A stretch of DNA of 64,000 nucleotides from JARRKU01 sp963675565 (GTDB taxonomy: Bacteria > Desulfobacterota > Desulfobacteria > Desulfobacterales > Desulfosarcinaceae): contig CAXXYD010000004.1 of assembly GCA_963675565.2 (NCBI GenBank), positions 2,852,001 through 2,916,000 on the forward strand, written 5' to 3'. Under the pieces are notes generated by a model. It was not told the DNA's origin. It did no database searches and saw only the letters and a list, made by a program, of their open reading frames with translations. Numbering within the stretch: the stretch's first letter is position 1; each line of letters starts with the position of its first letter. Shown piece after piece: positions 28,014-37,493 of this stretch. A program made the position numbers and the translations under genes.

Positions 28014-29519
28014 TTACGTTTTTATTCTGAGGCCAAGTTCCCGGGCAATGGCGCCTGTAACGCTTTGGACAAAATCGTCGAATGCCCGGCCCTCCAATGG
28101 TTTTCCCGGCGCCGGCACCTGCTTCAGTCCCCGGGGGTGCACATAGCTGGGGGCGTTGACCAATCGGCTGTCCGCTGATATTTCATATTCGGTCGGCATG
28201 CGATTGGCAAAATAGAGGTCTTGAAATCCGGCAAACTTCAGCGCATGGGCAGTGGAGTCCACGATAGCCGTTTCGCCGGTGTCTATGATATTTTGTGAGA
28301 CGGCGGCACTGAGTCCGGCGAGACATTCACCGCCGTGGGTACATGCAATGTGGCCGTTGCGGTTGGCCCGCAGCTGCCAGTCCATGATCTGCTGCTCGGC
28401 AACCTGGACAAAATGAACGCGCCGGCGGCCGGCCAGCTCGTTATAGCGTTCCACCAACCGGATGACCCGCGGCATGGAAACCGGGTTGCCGATCATGGCC
28501 GCCTGGGCCACTGAAGGCCTTACCGTCTGGGCCCTGAAGCGACGCTTGTTCGCATCCGTTTCGCGATAGTACTGGTATACCGGATCGGCATGGGAGGATT
28601 GCACGCCGATGATTTTGGGCAGGGCGGATATGATCCCCGCCAGGAAAAACTTAATGAATCCATTCATGACAGCCGTGATGTTGCCGGCATTGCCGATGGG
28701 AACCACCACCACTTTGTCGGCCATCTGGTATTCGAATTCCTGGGCGATTTCGTAGGAGAAGGATTCCTGGCCCAGGATGCGCCATGCATTTTTGGAGTTC
28801 AGCAATGCAACGTCATATTGCTCGGACAGGGCTTCCACCACTTTCATGCAATCATCAAAGACTCCGGGAATTTCAAAAACCCGGGCGCCGCTTCCCAGGG
28901 GCTGGGACAGCTGCTGGGGGGTCACCTTTTTGTGCGGCAGCAGCACCGCCGATTTGATGTGCGGCCGCAGGTAGGCCGCATATAGCGCTGCTGCTGCGGA
29001 TGTGTCGCCCGTGGAGGCGCAAATGGCAAGGATTTCGTTCACCGTGCCGCTGGAAATCAGAAAATTGATGTAGCTCAACGCACTGGCCATCCCCCTGTCC
29101 TTGAATGACGCGGAAGGGTTCTGGCCGTCATTTTTGTAGTAGAATCGAATGCCCGCCAATTTTTGCAGATGCGGGTTGGCTTCCACGATGGGGGTGTGGC
29201 CTTCTCCCAGGTAAACCACGGCGTCCAGGGGGATTACCGGCCCCAGAAACTCATGATAGCGATAGATGCCTTTAAGTGACGGAATGGTCAGCATACGGCG
29301 GTAATCGAAAATACGATGCCACATTTCACCGGGAATTTGTTTCAGCCGTTCAAATTGCTCATCCTGGATCAGCAGTACCTGGCCGCAGTCCGGGCAGGTA
29401 TACAACAGCTTGGCGATATCGAATTGTGCGGCACATCCCAGGCAATGATAGACCAGTCGTCCGGTTGGTTTGGGGATAAGGTAGGGTTTTATCTCCTCTG
29501 GGAAATCGTTCGGTTTCAT
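28014..29519 (-). CDS. thrC: Threonine synthase
   Basis: A 501-residue PLP enzyme of the fold-type II family, converting O-phosphohomoserine to threonine. An N-terminal zinc-ribbon-like segment (YHCLGCAAQF ... LYTCPDCGQVL) precedes the catalytic domain. The PLP lysine is in NPSASFKDRG, and the phosphate loop is VPIGNAGN. The length of about 500 and the Cys knuckles fit the long threonine synthase branch seen in deltaproteobacteria. It overlaps serS by four bases (ATGA). Confidence 0.92.
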   Translation of the reverse strand: MKPNDFPEEIKPYLIPKPTGRLVYHCLGCAAQFDIAKLLYTCPDCGQVLLIQDEQFERLKQIPGEMWHRIFDYRRMLTIPSLKGIYRYHEFLGPVIPLDAVVYLGEGHTPIVEANPHLQKLAGIRFYYKNDGQNPSASFKDRGMASALSYINFLISSGTVNEILAICASTGDTSAAAALYAAYLRPHIKSAVLLPHKKVTPQQLSQPLGSGARVFEIPGVFDDCMKVVEALSEQYDVALLNSKNAWRILGQESFSYEIAQEFEYQMADKVVVVPIGNAGNITAVMNGFIKFFLAGIISALPKIIGVQSSHADPVYQYYRETDANKRRFRAQTVRPSVAQAAMIGNPVSMPRVIRLVERYNELAGRRRVHFVQVAEQQIMDWQLRANRNGHIACTHGGECLAGLSAAVSQNIIDTGETAIVDSTAHALKFAGFQDLYFANRMPTEYEISADSRLVNAPSYVHPRGLKQVPAPGKPLEGRAFDDFVQSVTGAIARELGLRIKT

Positions 29520-30790
29520 TTGCGGAGGCGGTCCTTTCCCCCCATAAAGGGGCGAAGCGCTTCAGGGATGATCACCGAACCGTCCGCCTGCTGGTAATTT
29601 TCGAGGACGGCGGCCAGGGTGCGGCCCACGGCCAGCCCTGACCCGTTCAAGGTGTGCACCAGCTGGGAGCCTTTTTGTCCTTTACGCTTGAAGCGGATAT
29701 TGGCGCGTCGGGCTTGAAAATCTTCAAAGTTGCTGCACGATGAAATCTCCCGGTAAACCCCCTGGGCCGGCATCCAGACTTCGATATCGTAAGTCTTGGC
29801 AGCCGAAAAACCCATGTCGCCCGTACACAGGGTAATGACGCGATAGGGCAGTTCCAGGCGGCGCAGGATGGTTTCCGCGTTGTCCAGCAAGGTTTCCAGT
29901 TCGGCATAGGATTGCTCGGGGGTCGTGAATTTGACCAACTCGACTTTGTGAAACTGGTGCTGTCGGATTAATCCCCGGGTGTCCTTACCATATGAACCGG
30001 CCTCCGATCTGAAGCACGGCGTAAAGGCGGTGTAGTAAATCGGAAGCTGCTGTTCAGGGATCGTTTCACCCTGGTGAATATTGGTGACCGGCACTTCGGC
30101 TGTGGGGATCAGAAAATAGTCCCAGTTTTCCAGCTTGAACAGATCTTCTTCGAATTTGGGAAGCTGCCCTGTATTGGTCATGGTCTGGCGGTTGACAATA
30201 TAAGGCGGCAAAATTTCCGTGTATCCATGTTCGCAGGTGTGAATGGTGAGCATGAAATTGTAGAGTGCACGCTCAAGCAGGGCACCGTCGCCCATGATGA
30301 GCGGAAAGCGGGCACCGGTGATCCGGGCCGCGCGATCAAAATGGAGAAGGCCTAGATCAGTGCCGATATCCCAATGCGGCTTGGGTTCGAAATCCAGGAC
30401 GGTGGGTTCGCCGTGGGTCTTGACCAGGGTGTTGTCCGCTTCGTTGCGCCCGATAGGCACGGACGGGTGGGGGATATTGGGAATTCCCAGAAGCACCTCG
30501 GACAATGTCTCTTCCTGAAGGAAGAGTGTTTTTTCCAGCGCTTTGATCCGATCCCCGACATCCCGCATTTCCGCTACGAGAGCATCGGCGTTCTCACCGG
30601 CCTTTTTGAGGGCGGCTATGTCATTCGAGACAACGTTGCGGCGGTGACGCAGCGCCTCGATTTCCCCCAGTACGGTGATCCGTTTTTCATCCGCCCGGAT
30701 AAATGCCGTCAAGTCCGCCTTGGCACCCCGATTTTCAAGGGCCTGGCGGACAGTGTCTAAATTTTGTCTGACGAACTTGATTTCTAACAT
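29516..30790 (-). CDS. serS: Seryl-tRNA synthetase
   Basis: A 424-residue class II synthetase charging tRNA-Ser. The N-terminal two-helix coiled coil (about residues 30-100) is followed by the core: motif 2 CFRSEAGSYGKDTRGLIRQH and motif 3 LNGSGLAVGRTLAAVLENYQ. Start at ATG 30790 has AGGG at good distance. It heads the operon with thrC. Confidence 0.97.
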   Translation of the reverse strand: MLEIKFVRQNLDTVRQALENRGAKADLTAFIRADEKRITVLGEIEALRHRRNVVSNDIAALKKAGENADALVAEMRDVGDRIKALEKTLFLQEETLSEVLLGIPNIPHPSVPIGRNEADNTLVKTHGEPTVLDFEPKPHWDIGTDLGLLHFDRAARITGARFPLIMGDGALLERALYNFMLTIHTCEHGYTEILPPYIVNRQTMTNTGQLPKFEEDLFKLENWDYFLIPTAEVPVTNIHQGETIPEQQLPIYYTAFTPCFRSEAGSYGKDTRGLIRQHQFHKVELVKFTTPEQSYAELETLLDNAETILRRLELPYRVITLCTGDMGFSAAKTYDIEVWMPAQGVYREISSCSNFEDFQARRANIRFKRKGQKGSQLVHTLNGSGLAVGRTLAAVLENYQQADGSVIIPEALRPFMGGKDRLRK

Positions 30791-31003
30791 TTAAATCCCT
30801 ATATTTGAAAAGTTTTATCGCATGAATTTGGCATTAACCCCATACAGGCTGGTTTTTTTTCAGCTGTCGACCTGAAGAAAGTGGAGCCGAATACTCACGC
30901 AACTGTACTTAAAACACCCGATTTGGTCAATGATTATTGTACGTTGACTTCTATCCCCCGAACCTGATGACTCAATTCAATGAGAACATGTTGGAGAAAC
31001 CCG

Positions 31004-31591
31004 ATGGAGGAAATCCGAGAGAAGAAGCAGGAAATTCGCGATGAGATTCTTAAAGTCGTCACATCACTGAAAGCCGATGTGCTGAGCGCCAAAACCAAGG
31101 AAATTGAAGGGCGGCTTTTCGAGTTCGCCAATTTCCTGGAGGCCCGGATAGCGCTTTTGTATACACCGGCTGCGGGTGAAGTGGATACCATGCAGATTAT
31201 CGAACGCAGCTATATGTATAATAAGATTATCGTGTTGCCTGCGTTTGATGAAGAAACCTGCCAGATGACCCTGTTGAAAGTTGATGATCCGGCCAAAGAC
31301 TTGGTACAGGGGCCGCGTGGGAATCTCGAGCCTGACCCGGCCCGCTGCAAGGTCGTTCCCATCGACTGCCTGGACATTGCCATCATTCCAGGATTGGCAA
31401 TGGATGAGAAAGGCGGTCGCATCGGCCTGGGAAAAGGATACTATGATCGCCTCATTCCGGATCTGCCCATTACCACTCGAAAAGTGGGACTGGTGTTTGA
31501 AGACCAGATCAGGAGCGCCGTTCCCATGGAATCCCATGATAAATATGTTGATATCGTGATTACCGAGTCCCGCGTGATTTACAAGATTTGA
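31004..31591 (+). CDS. 5-formyltetrahydrofolate cyclo-ligase
   Basis: A 195-residue enzyme that converts 5-formyl-THF to 5,10-methenyl-THF with ATP. The N-terminal helix is EEIREKKQEIRDEIL, the middle has RIALLYTPAAGEVDT, and the ATP/Mg loop is GGRIGLGKGYYDRLIPDL. ATG 31004 is chosen because GGAG lies 7 bases upstream; an earlier ATG at 30980 has none. In many bacteria this gene lies next to 6S RNA; no 6S fold could be recognised in the 210-base leader here. It is divergent from serS. Confidence 0.93.
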   Translation: MEEIREKKQEIRDEILKVVTSLKADVLSAKTKEIEGRLFEFANFLEARIALLYTPAAGEVDTMQIIERSYMYNKIIVLPAFDEETCQMTLLKVDDPAKDLVQGPRGNLEPDPARCKVVPIDCLDIAIIPGLAMDEKGGRIGLGKGYYDRLIPDLPITTRKVGLVFEDQIRSAVPMESHDKYVDIVITESRVIYKI

Positions 31592-31740
31592 TGAATCCCT
31601 AAAAAACGGTTTTGGACCACTAAGATCACAGAAGAGATTTGCCCGGTTCTGAAAAACAGGGTCCGCCCGGACCGGATCTCTATTGATGTGCTTTGCGGTG
31701 AATCATGGCTTTTACCGCTTCCGACGGGGCCGCGCCGGCC

Positions 31741-32742
31741 CTATTCCGGGTTGAGTTCGGCGGCCAGTTTGATCAGGTTGGCCGGCTCTCCCACGGCTAT
31801 CACCGTGTCGCCGGCATGGATGCGGGCCTCGAAGGACGGATTGAATATCATTCGGTCATCGTTTTTCTTGATGGCAATGATGATGAGATTGTAATTTTGC
31901 CGGATTCCCGAATCCTTGAGGGTCACGCCGACTAGCTTTGATGAAGAAGCCACGGGGATCTCTTCCATCTGGATATCCGTATTGCTGTCGGCAAACGCCA
32001 GATCCAGAAAGTTGGTGACGGTTGGCCGGATGATGCGCTGGGCAAGGGCGGCCGCGCCGGTTTCGTATGGCGCCTCCACTGTGTTGGCCCCTGCGGCCGC
32101 CAGTTTGGCTTTTGCCGGTTCGGTGCCGGCCCGGGCGATGATGTGCAGCTGGGGCGCCAGCTGACGGCCGGTCAGAACGAGAAAGACATTGTCGGTATCG
32201 GTGCCCAGGGCGGCGATCAAGGCTGTGGCTTTGTGAATGCCGGCTTTGAGCAGCACAGCCTCATCCGTGGCATCGCCGCAGACATAGATAAAGCCTAGCC
32301 CGTCCAGGGTCTCCGCCAGGCTTGTATTTTTATCGATCACCACCAAAGCGCGGTTCTCCCTGAGCAGCTTGTTGCAGATCACCTTTCCGATGCGGCCGTA
32401 ACCGCAAAGAATGTAATGATTTTTCAGTCGTGCAATTCTTCGGTCCAATCGTCTTCTCCCTAGTAATAAGCGTACGCGTCCTTCTACCATGAACTGTATG
32501 ACCGCACCAATCACGTAGAGGAAGAAACCGACGCCGGTGACGATCAGAACGATGGTATAAATGTGGCCGATGTCACTGATGGGGTGAATTTCGCCATATC
32601 CCACCGTGGCTAACGTAATGATCGTCATGTAGAGGGCATCGAGCGTATTCCATCCTTCAATGAGCATATACCCGATGGTGCCGCAGACGATCAACAGGGC
32701 AGCCAGCATAATGGAGATGATAAAATGTTTGGTCGTTTCCAT
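31741..32742 (-). CDS. Two-helix K+ channel with cytoplasmic TrkA-N/C (RCK) domains
   Basis: A 333-residue MthK/Kch-like channel. Two membrane helices (about residues 7-30 and 70-95) flank a pore loop with the selectivity filter ATVGYGE. The RCK part follows with the Rossmann motif ILCGYGRIGKVICNKLL and a conserved DATDEAVLLKAGI, ending with a TrkA-C domain from about 245. ATG 32742 is preferred since the upstream extension to 32865 carries no channel sequence; no strong ribosome site is present. It is divergent from pcm. Confidence 0.9.
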   Translation of the reverse strand: METTKHFIISIMLAALLIVCGTIGYMLIEGWNTLDALYMTIITLATVGYGEIHPISDIGHIYTIVLIVTGVGFFLYVIGAVIQFMVEGRVRLLLGRRRLDRRIARLKNHYILCGYGRIGKVICNKLLRENRALVVIDKNTSLAETLDGLGFIYVCGDATDEAVLLKAGIHKATALIAALGTDTDNVFLVLTGRQLAPQLHIIARAGTEPAKAKLAAAGANTVEAPYETGAAALAQRIIRPTVTNFLDLAFADSNTDIQMEEIPVASSSKLVGVTLKDSGIRQNYNLIIIAIKKNDDRMIFNPSFEARIHAGDTVIAVGEPANLIKLAAELNPE

Positions 32743-32900
32743 GGAGAGCAGAAATGTTCGCCTGTCGTTTCGGGTTGGCACTGAATAGCCATTAATTATG
32801 GGGTATTGGGTAAAAAAGCAAGCGGTTTGGTGTTGACCTCCGCTATGCGCTTGACCGGTTTCCATGGCTCTGGTAGATGAAGGCTGGGAGTTGATCAGTG

Positions 32901-33545
32901 ATGAAATATGAACGCCTGCGCCACCAGATGGTCAAAAAACAGTTAGAAGCCCGCGGGATTACAGATCCCAGGGTGCTGGCCGCCATGCGCCAGGTGCCCC
33001 GCCACCGGTTTGTCAGTGAAGCGCTTATGGACCAGGCCTACAGTGATTTTCCCCTGCCCATCGGCGAGCAACAGACGATTTCCCAGCCTTTTATGGTGGC
33101 TGAAATGACCCAGGCGCTCCAACCCGGCCCCGATGACCGGGTTCTGGAGATCGGCACGGGGTCGGGGTATCAGGCCGCCGTGCTGTCCCGGATCGTTTAC
33201 CGTGTCTATACCATCGAACGCATTCACCCCCTTTACGTCAAATCGCGAAAATTGTTCGACCGGCTGGGATACCACAATATCGTGACCCGCTATTCGGACG
33301 GCACCACCGGTTGGAAGGATGAAAGTCCTTTCGATGCCATCATCGTCACTGCCGGCGCACCTGAAATCCCGGCGGTGCTGGTGAATCAGCTGGCCATCGG
33401 GGGGCGCATGGTGATTCCGGTGGGCAACCAGCACTCTCAGGATCTGATCCAGCTGGTTCGGGATCAAAACGGGGTTCATCAAACCAACCTGGGGGGATGC
33501 CGTTTTGTCAAACTTGTCGGAGAATTCGGCTGGAGGCCCAATTGA
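32901..33545 (+). CDS. pcm: Protein-L-isoaspartate O-methyltransferase
   Basis: A 214-residue SAM-dependent repair enzyme that methylates isoaspartyl residues in damaged proteins. Motifs: MVKKQLEARGITDPRVLAAM at the N-terminus, QTISQPFMVA, the SAM motif VLEIGTGSGYQAAVLSRI and a C-terminal GGCRFVKLVGEFGW. Start ATG 32901 or the GTG at 32898, with GGGAG 7-10 bases upstream. Its stop overlaps the TTG start of the DedA gene. Confidence 0.96.
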   Translation: MKYERLRHQMVKKQLEARGITDPRVLAAMRQVPRHRFVSEALMDQAYSDFPLPIGEQQTISQPFMVAEMTQALQPGPDDRVLEIGTGSGYQAAVLSRIVYRVYTIERIHPLYVKSRKLFDRLGYHNIVTRYSDGTTGWKDESPFDAIIVTAGAPEIPAVLVNQLAIGGRMVIPVGNQHSQDLIQLVRDQNGVHQTNLGGCRFVKLVGEFGWRPN

Positions 33546-34216
33546 TCGACTACCTGATTCCATTTCTTGAGGAAATGGTTCGGTTCGGTGCCACATGGGG
33601 GCCCCTGCTGGTTTTTTTCTTCATGACGGTGGAAAGCTCATTCATTCCCTTTCCCAGCGAGATCGTAATGATCCCCGCCGGCTTTATGGCCGCCAGGGGG
33701 GAGTTCTTTCCCCATGACCCTGTATGGGCCGCCATTGTCCTGGCCGTTGCCTGCGGCATTGCCGGCTCCTTGACCGGCGCCTGGATCAATTACTTCCTGT
33801 CCTTTAAAATGGGTCGTCCATTTCTCCACCGCTGGGGCAAGTATTTTTTCCTTGCACCCCAAAAGCTTGATCGGGCGGAGCAACTCTTTCGAAAATATGG
33901 AGACGCCACCACCTTCGTTTGTCGTTTGATACCCGTGGTGCGACAGCTGATATCCATTCCGGCGGGCATATCACGGATGAACCTGACACGTTTTTCCCTG
34001 TTTACCGGAGCCGGTGCAGGTATATGGGTCGTTCTGCTCACCTTGCTGGGGTACTGGCTCGGGACCACTACCGAGGGCCTGACTTACAGCGAACTGGTCC
34101 ATGAGGGGAAAACCCTTGCCGCACAGAATCTGATTTGGATTCTTTTAGGTGCGGGAGGGCTGATTATCGCCTATCACCAGGTTCACCGAATTGCGGCGGG
34201 CAAGAAATCCGCCTAA
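33542..34216 (+). CDS. DedA/VTT-family membrane protein
   Basis: A 224-residue integral membrane protein of the DedA (SNARE-associated, VTT) family, linked in other bacteria to lipid carrier transport and membrane homeostasis. Diagnostic segments are ESSFIPFPSEIVMIPAGFMA with the acidic re-entrant motif and RLIPVVRQLISIPAGISRMN with the essential arginines. I place the start at TTG 33542: GGAGG lies 5 bases upstream and the codon overlaps the pcm stop (TTGA). The ATG at 33497 would add 15 residues read from within pcm and has no ribosome site. Confidence 0.9.
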   Translation: MIDYLIPFLEEMVRFGATWGPLLVFFFMTVESSFIPFPSEIVMIPAGFMAARGEFFPHDPVWAAIVLAVACGIAGSLTGAWINYFLSFKMGRPFLHRWGKYFFLAPQKLDRAEQLFRKYGDATTFVCRLIPVVRQLISIPAGISRMNLTRFSLFTGAGAGIWVVLLTLLGYWLGTTTEGLTYSELVHEGKTLAAQNLIWILLGAGGLIIAYHQVHRIAAGKKSA

Positions 34217-35036
34217 CCGATTTGATGACACCATTGGCGACGGTCGCAACTTTGATGGGCTTTCGCTGTTCATCGGACTGCCGGGCAAAAGCCAGTATTT
34301 GTTTGACTAAATCTCTTGCCCGTTTTCCGGCTATATAGATCTCCTGCAGGCTGTCTTCAAGCATGGACCCCTTTTCTACATCGTCAAGCGCCAGTTCCGT
34401 ATATCCAATGATGGATGACAGGATGTTGTTGAAGTCGTGAGCGATGCCGTCGGCAAGATTGCCGATCGACTCCATTTTCCGGGCTTTCAACAGTTCTTTT
34501 TCAATCCTTTTGCGTTCGGTGATATCTTGATTGACGCCATACGTCCTGACAGTCCGGCCTTTGCTGTCCTTGACAATGAAAATTTTGACAATGATATGTC
34601 CGACCGTACCGTCACCATAGATGATGCGGTGTTCCAACTCCCGGCTAAAGCTGGAATCGGTGGCCTCAATAGATTTCTGGACTTCTTTCCTGACCAGTTC
34701 CCGATTTGATGCTTTAAAAGAGCGTCCTGTCTTATAGACCCAATTGAAGGCTTTGAAGATTTTCTTGGCATTTTCAGCGCTCATATACTGCCTGTTGTTC
34801 ACACCTGCCAATTCGCCTTTGGGGTACCCGAGGATTTTGCACATTGAATTATTGAAAAAAGTAAAGTTGCCGGCGAGGTCGATTTCAAATTAACCGTCTG
34901 CAATATTGGTAAGGATGGTTTTGTATTTTTCCCCGCTCTCGCGTAACGATTGCTCTGCTTGCCTGCGTTCCGCGATCTTCCTTTCGAGAACAATAAGCCT
35001 ATTTTCCAGTTCTTCGTAAGTGGGCTTTTCAGACAT
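34164..35036 (-). pseudogene. Broken PAS sensor kinase (internal TAA and lost 3' end)
   Basis: Reading from ATG 35036 (behind AGAGGA) gives MSEKPTYEELENRLIVLERK, a coiled coil, then a PAS domain. A single TAA at 34892-34890 interrupts the frame at NIADG-stop-FEIDLAGNF, where related PAS domains usually have Tyr (TAT/TAC). The same frame continues through the PAS (ILGYPKGELAGVNNRQYMSA), PAC segment (YGVNQDITERKRIEKEL) and His box (GIAHDFNNILSSIIGYTELA). It then loses homology near 34220, and the HATPase domain is absent; the last codons lie inside the 3' end of the convergent DedA gene. So at least two lesions are present. The part after the TAA could be translated separately but would lack a catalytic domain. 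Confidence 0.82.
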
Positions 35037-35342
35037 GGTCCTCTCACCTGCGCCTTTTTATTTTTTTGCATTGTGGTTGCACGCATCAACATTCAGTGGT
35101 GCATGGCGGTGAAATCCTCGCTGCGTTCATGAATGTACAGACCCGCTACAGAAAGAATCACAAGGCAATGAATAGAATGAATATAGATTGAAAATATTCC
35201 GCCCGGCGCTGTTTGCTGTTACCAGCATAGTTGATGTCTTAGAAAAAATGCAATAATGTTGCCAGGCTTCAAGTATCTGATGTCTTTCAGGGCCGCAAAA
35301 ATGCAGTGATGGGATACCGCATATGCGGTTCGGGATTTGATA
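35037..35342. other. Intergenic region, no gene seen
   Basis: About 300 AT-richer bases between the broken kinase and the stop of the YihY-type gene, both on the - strand. It includes a 14-bp palindrome ACCGCATATGCGGT at 35316-35329, 13 bases after the YihY stop, with no T tract. A promoter for the broken kinase would have to lie here. Confidence 0.4.
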
Positions 35343-36674
35343 CTATATGTCTTTGATCAAGCGGTTGGCCGATGATTCGGCCATTGCTTTTTGGATTTCA
35401 TCCACGGCTTGAGATATTTTTTGGAATTCTTCGTCCATATGGAGGTCCCGGCCGGTTTGCCCGCGCCTGTCCAGGGCCTCCAATGCCGATGCAATGGAAA
35501 TGGCGTTGATATCCAGCGCCGGCTGGAACGCATTGGGGCTGTTGTTTTTCCTGCTTTCAATGGCTGAAAGCAATCCGCTTTGAACCATCCGTTCGATCAT
35601 ATGTTCCACCAGCAGCAGGGGCATTTTGAGGGTGGCGGCTATTTCGACCGCCGTCAATGGAGGATCGCCGGCCTTGAAACGTTGAATGATCAACCGCAGC
35701 ATATACAACGCAAAGCGCTTTTGGGTGTCCGGCGGGGTGTTTTGGTGGTCGGCGATCATGGCATGCTGACTGACGTGCTGGTGGGCATGGGCGATTTGCG
35801 CACCCAGCAATACAATCATCCAGCTGATCTGCAGCCAGATCAAGAACAGGGGCAAGGCTGCGAAACTGCCGTAAATGGCGTTGTATTTGGACACCAGGAC
35901 CTGGGCGTTGATATAGATCGCCTGGGAAACCTGAAATATCGTGCCGCCGATAATGCCCGATACCAGGGCTGATGAAAAGCGCACACGGGTGTTCGGCAGA
36001 ACCATGTAGATCAGGATGAAAAGCAGCCAGAGCAGTGCGAAAGGCAGCAGCTTAAGCATGAGAACGATGACCGGGCTGGCCGCCTGAAGCAATGCCAGTT
36101 TTCCCGTCATGGCTTTGACCTGGGTTGTAATGAAGACATTGGCACTGCTGGAGACGATAATGAGCAGGGGGCTGATGAGCATGATGGCAAGGTAGTCGGA
36201 GAACTTGCGGATAAAGGAGCGTGCGCGGACTTTCCAGATCGCATTCAAAGCGCCTTCGATATGGCTCAGCACCTTGATTGCGGACCAGAAGAGCAGGGCC
36301 ACACCAATGCCGGCAATAAGCCCGCCTTTGGTGTTTTCCAGCAGGGCGCGGGCGAAGTCGATGATTTTGGAGATGACTTCTTCCTGGCCGGTGAATCGCA
36401 GGTACAGCTGTTTTTCCAACCGCTGCTCCAGGCCGAATCCCTTGGAGATGCCAAAGGCCATGGCCACCACGGGTACTACCGAAAGCAAGCTGTAAAATGT
36501 CAAGGCCGAAGCCCTCAGGGTGCATTGATCATTGATGAATCCCTTAATGGTGAGCAGCGCAATTCGTGCCGGTTTCAGAAAGATAGACCGGGATCTTGGC
36601 AGGTTGTCCCTGTCCAGCTGCCAGATGGCGCTGGAAAAGAAAACAATGATTTTCGATACGACAGCGCGGGCCAT
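35343..36674 (-). CDS. YihY/BrkB-family membrane protein with a C-terminal winged-helix-like extension
   Basis: A 443-residue protein. Residues about 30-300 have six membrane helices of the YihY/virulence factor BrkB family (once mislabelled RNase BN), with the family blocks LRASALTFYSLLSVVP, LLFWSAIKVLSHIEGALNAI and KYNAIYGSFAALPLFLIWLQ. After about residue 310 a soluble region follows (LTAVEIAATLKMPLLLVEHM ... MVQSGLLSAI) that looks like a winged helix, then an acidic tail. This long form is known in deltaproteobacteria. The molecular function is not established. The gap to the thioesterase gene upstream is 118 bases. Confidence 0.88.
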   Translation of the reverse strand: MARAVVSKIIVFFSSAIWQLDRDNLPRSRSIFLKPARIALLTIKGFINDQCTLRASALTFYSLLSVVPVVAMAFGISKGFGLEQRLEKQLYLRFTGQEEVISKIIDFARALLENTKGGLIAGIGVALLFWSAIKVLSHIEGALNAIWKVRARSFIRKFSDYLAIMLISPLLIIVSSSANVFITTQVKAMTGKLALLQAASPVIVLMLKLLPFALLWLLFILIYMVLPNTRVRFSSALVSGIIGGTIFQVSQAIYINAQVLVSKYNAIYGSFAALPLFLIWLQISWMIVLLGAQIAHAHQHVSQHAMIADHQNTPPDTQKRFALYMLRLIIQRFKAGDPPLTAVEIAATLKMPLLLVEHMIERMVQSGLLSAIESRKNNSPNAFQPALDINAISIASALEALDRRGQTGRDLHMDEEFQKISQAVDEIQKAMAESSANRLIKDI

Positions 36675-36792
36675 TGCACCTCCTGGGACAACGCGGGGCG
36701 TGAATCAACCATTGAAATTGGGGCTATAATCCGCTCCGGTCCCTTTGAAACGGTTTGTCTGCCTGCGGATGGCATCGCATGGTCCGGGACGA

Positions 36793-37269
36793 TCAGGACG
36801 GGGTGCTTTTGAGATGCTCCGGCATCTGCACAGCCACCACCTTGCCGCGGGCACATATCTCGCCCTTGGATGTCACCGTTATCGCCACCACCACCTTTCG
36901 GCCCTTGATCTCTTCTATTTTACCGCGCAGTTCCAAGGGGGCATCGATGGGTGTCGGCTTCAGATAGTCCACATGCAGGGAGGCGGTGACGAAGCGCAGG
37001 TCGGGCTCGGTGCCCATGGGTCGTCCGGCCGCTTTGTACGCAGCGGCAGCCGCGGTACCGGTCCCGTGACAGTCGACCACAGAGGCAATCAAGCCGCCGT
37101 ATACATATCCTTCAATGGCCGTATGGAAGGCCTTGGGGGTGAACCTGCAGACCGATTCTTCGCCCTCCCAATAGCTTTTAATTTGCAGTCCATGCGGGTT
37201 TAGCCGCCCGCAGCCGTAACAGACGCTGTACTCTTCCTTGTAAAAATCCTGGAATGCTTCGTTGGCCAT
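36793..37269 (-). CDS. PaaI-type hotdog-fold thioesterase
   Basis: A 158-residue acyl-CoA thioesterase of the hotdog fold. Family features are CYGCGRLNPHGLQIKSYWEG at the start, FHTAIEGYVYGGLIASVVDC with the catalytic-helix region, and SLHVDYLKPTPIDAPLELRG. ATG 37269 has AAAGGAAAG upstream and is preferred to upstream in-frame ATGs. The substrate is unknown. It may be the last gene transcribed with aceK-aceB-aceA, though a 224-base gap with a repeat lies between. Confidence 0.88.
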   Translation of the reverse strand: MANEAFQDFYKEEYSVCYGCGRLNPHGLQIKSYWEGEESVCRFTPKAFHTAIEGYVYGGLIASVVDCHGTGTAAAAAYKAAGRPMGTEPDLRFVTASLHVDYLKPTPIDAPLELRGKIEEIKGRKVVVAITVTSKGEICARGKVVAVQMPEHLKSTPS

Positions 37270-37390
37270 TGTCTTTCCTTTGCACCGTTGGTTAAAAAAT
37301 GGGCCCGGATGTGTGGGGATACGCCGCATGATCATTTAATATATTTGCCACCCGGTTTCAAGCGCCAAGCCCGATGTCTGTTATTTTCGG

Positions 37391-37490
37391 CGAAAGCCGC
37401 GGGTCAAAACCAAAATCCAAATATCAAAAGATGTTTGCGGTCTATTTATATTTATAATCAGGCCCCAACCGCTTTTGAGCTGTGGGTTCT
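37391..37490. repeat. Intergenic heptamer repeat, copy 1
   Basis: Begins CGAAAGCC...GTCAAAACC, then 7-bp units AAAATCC AAATATC AAAAGATG at about 37411-37432, followed by a TATTTATATTTATAATCAGG block also seen in copy 3. It lies between aceA and the thioesterase gene. It shares its first 30 bases with copy 2 at 42371. Confidence 0.7.
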
Positions 37491-37493
37491 GAT

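Noticed and set aside
30791..31003. Possible 6S RNA between serS and the folate cyclo-ligase gene
   Set aside because: The gene neighbour fits, but no long closed stem with a central bubble could be seen; a covariance-model scan would decide.
31633..31681. GC-rich hairpin GGTCCG-CC-CGGACC between the folate and K+ channel genes as a terminator
   Set aside because: The stem is only 6 bp with a 2-base loop and no T tract follows.
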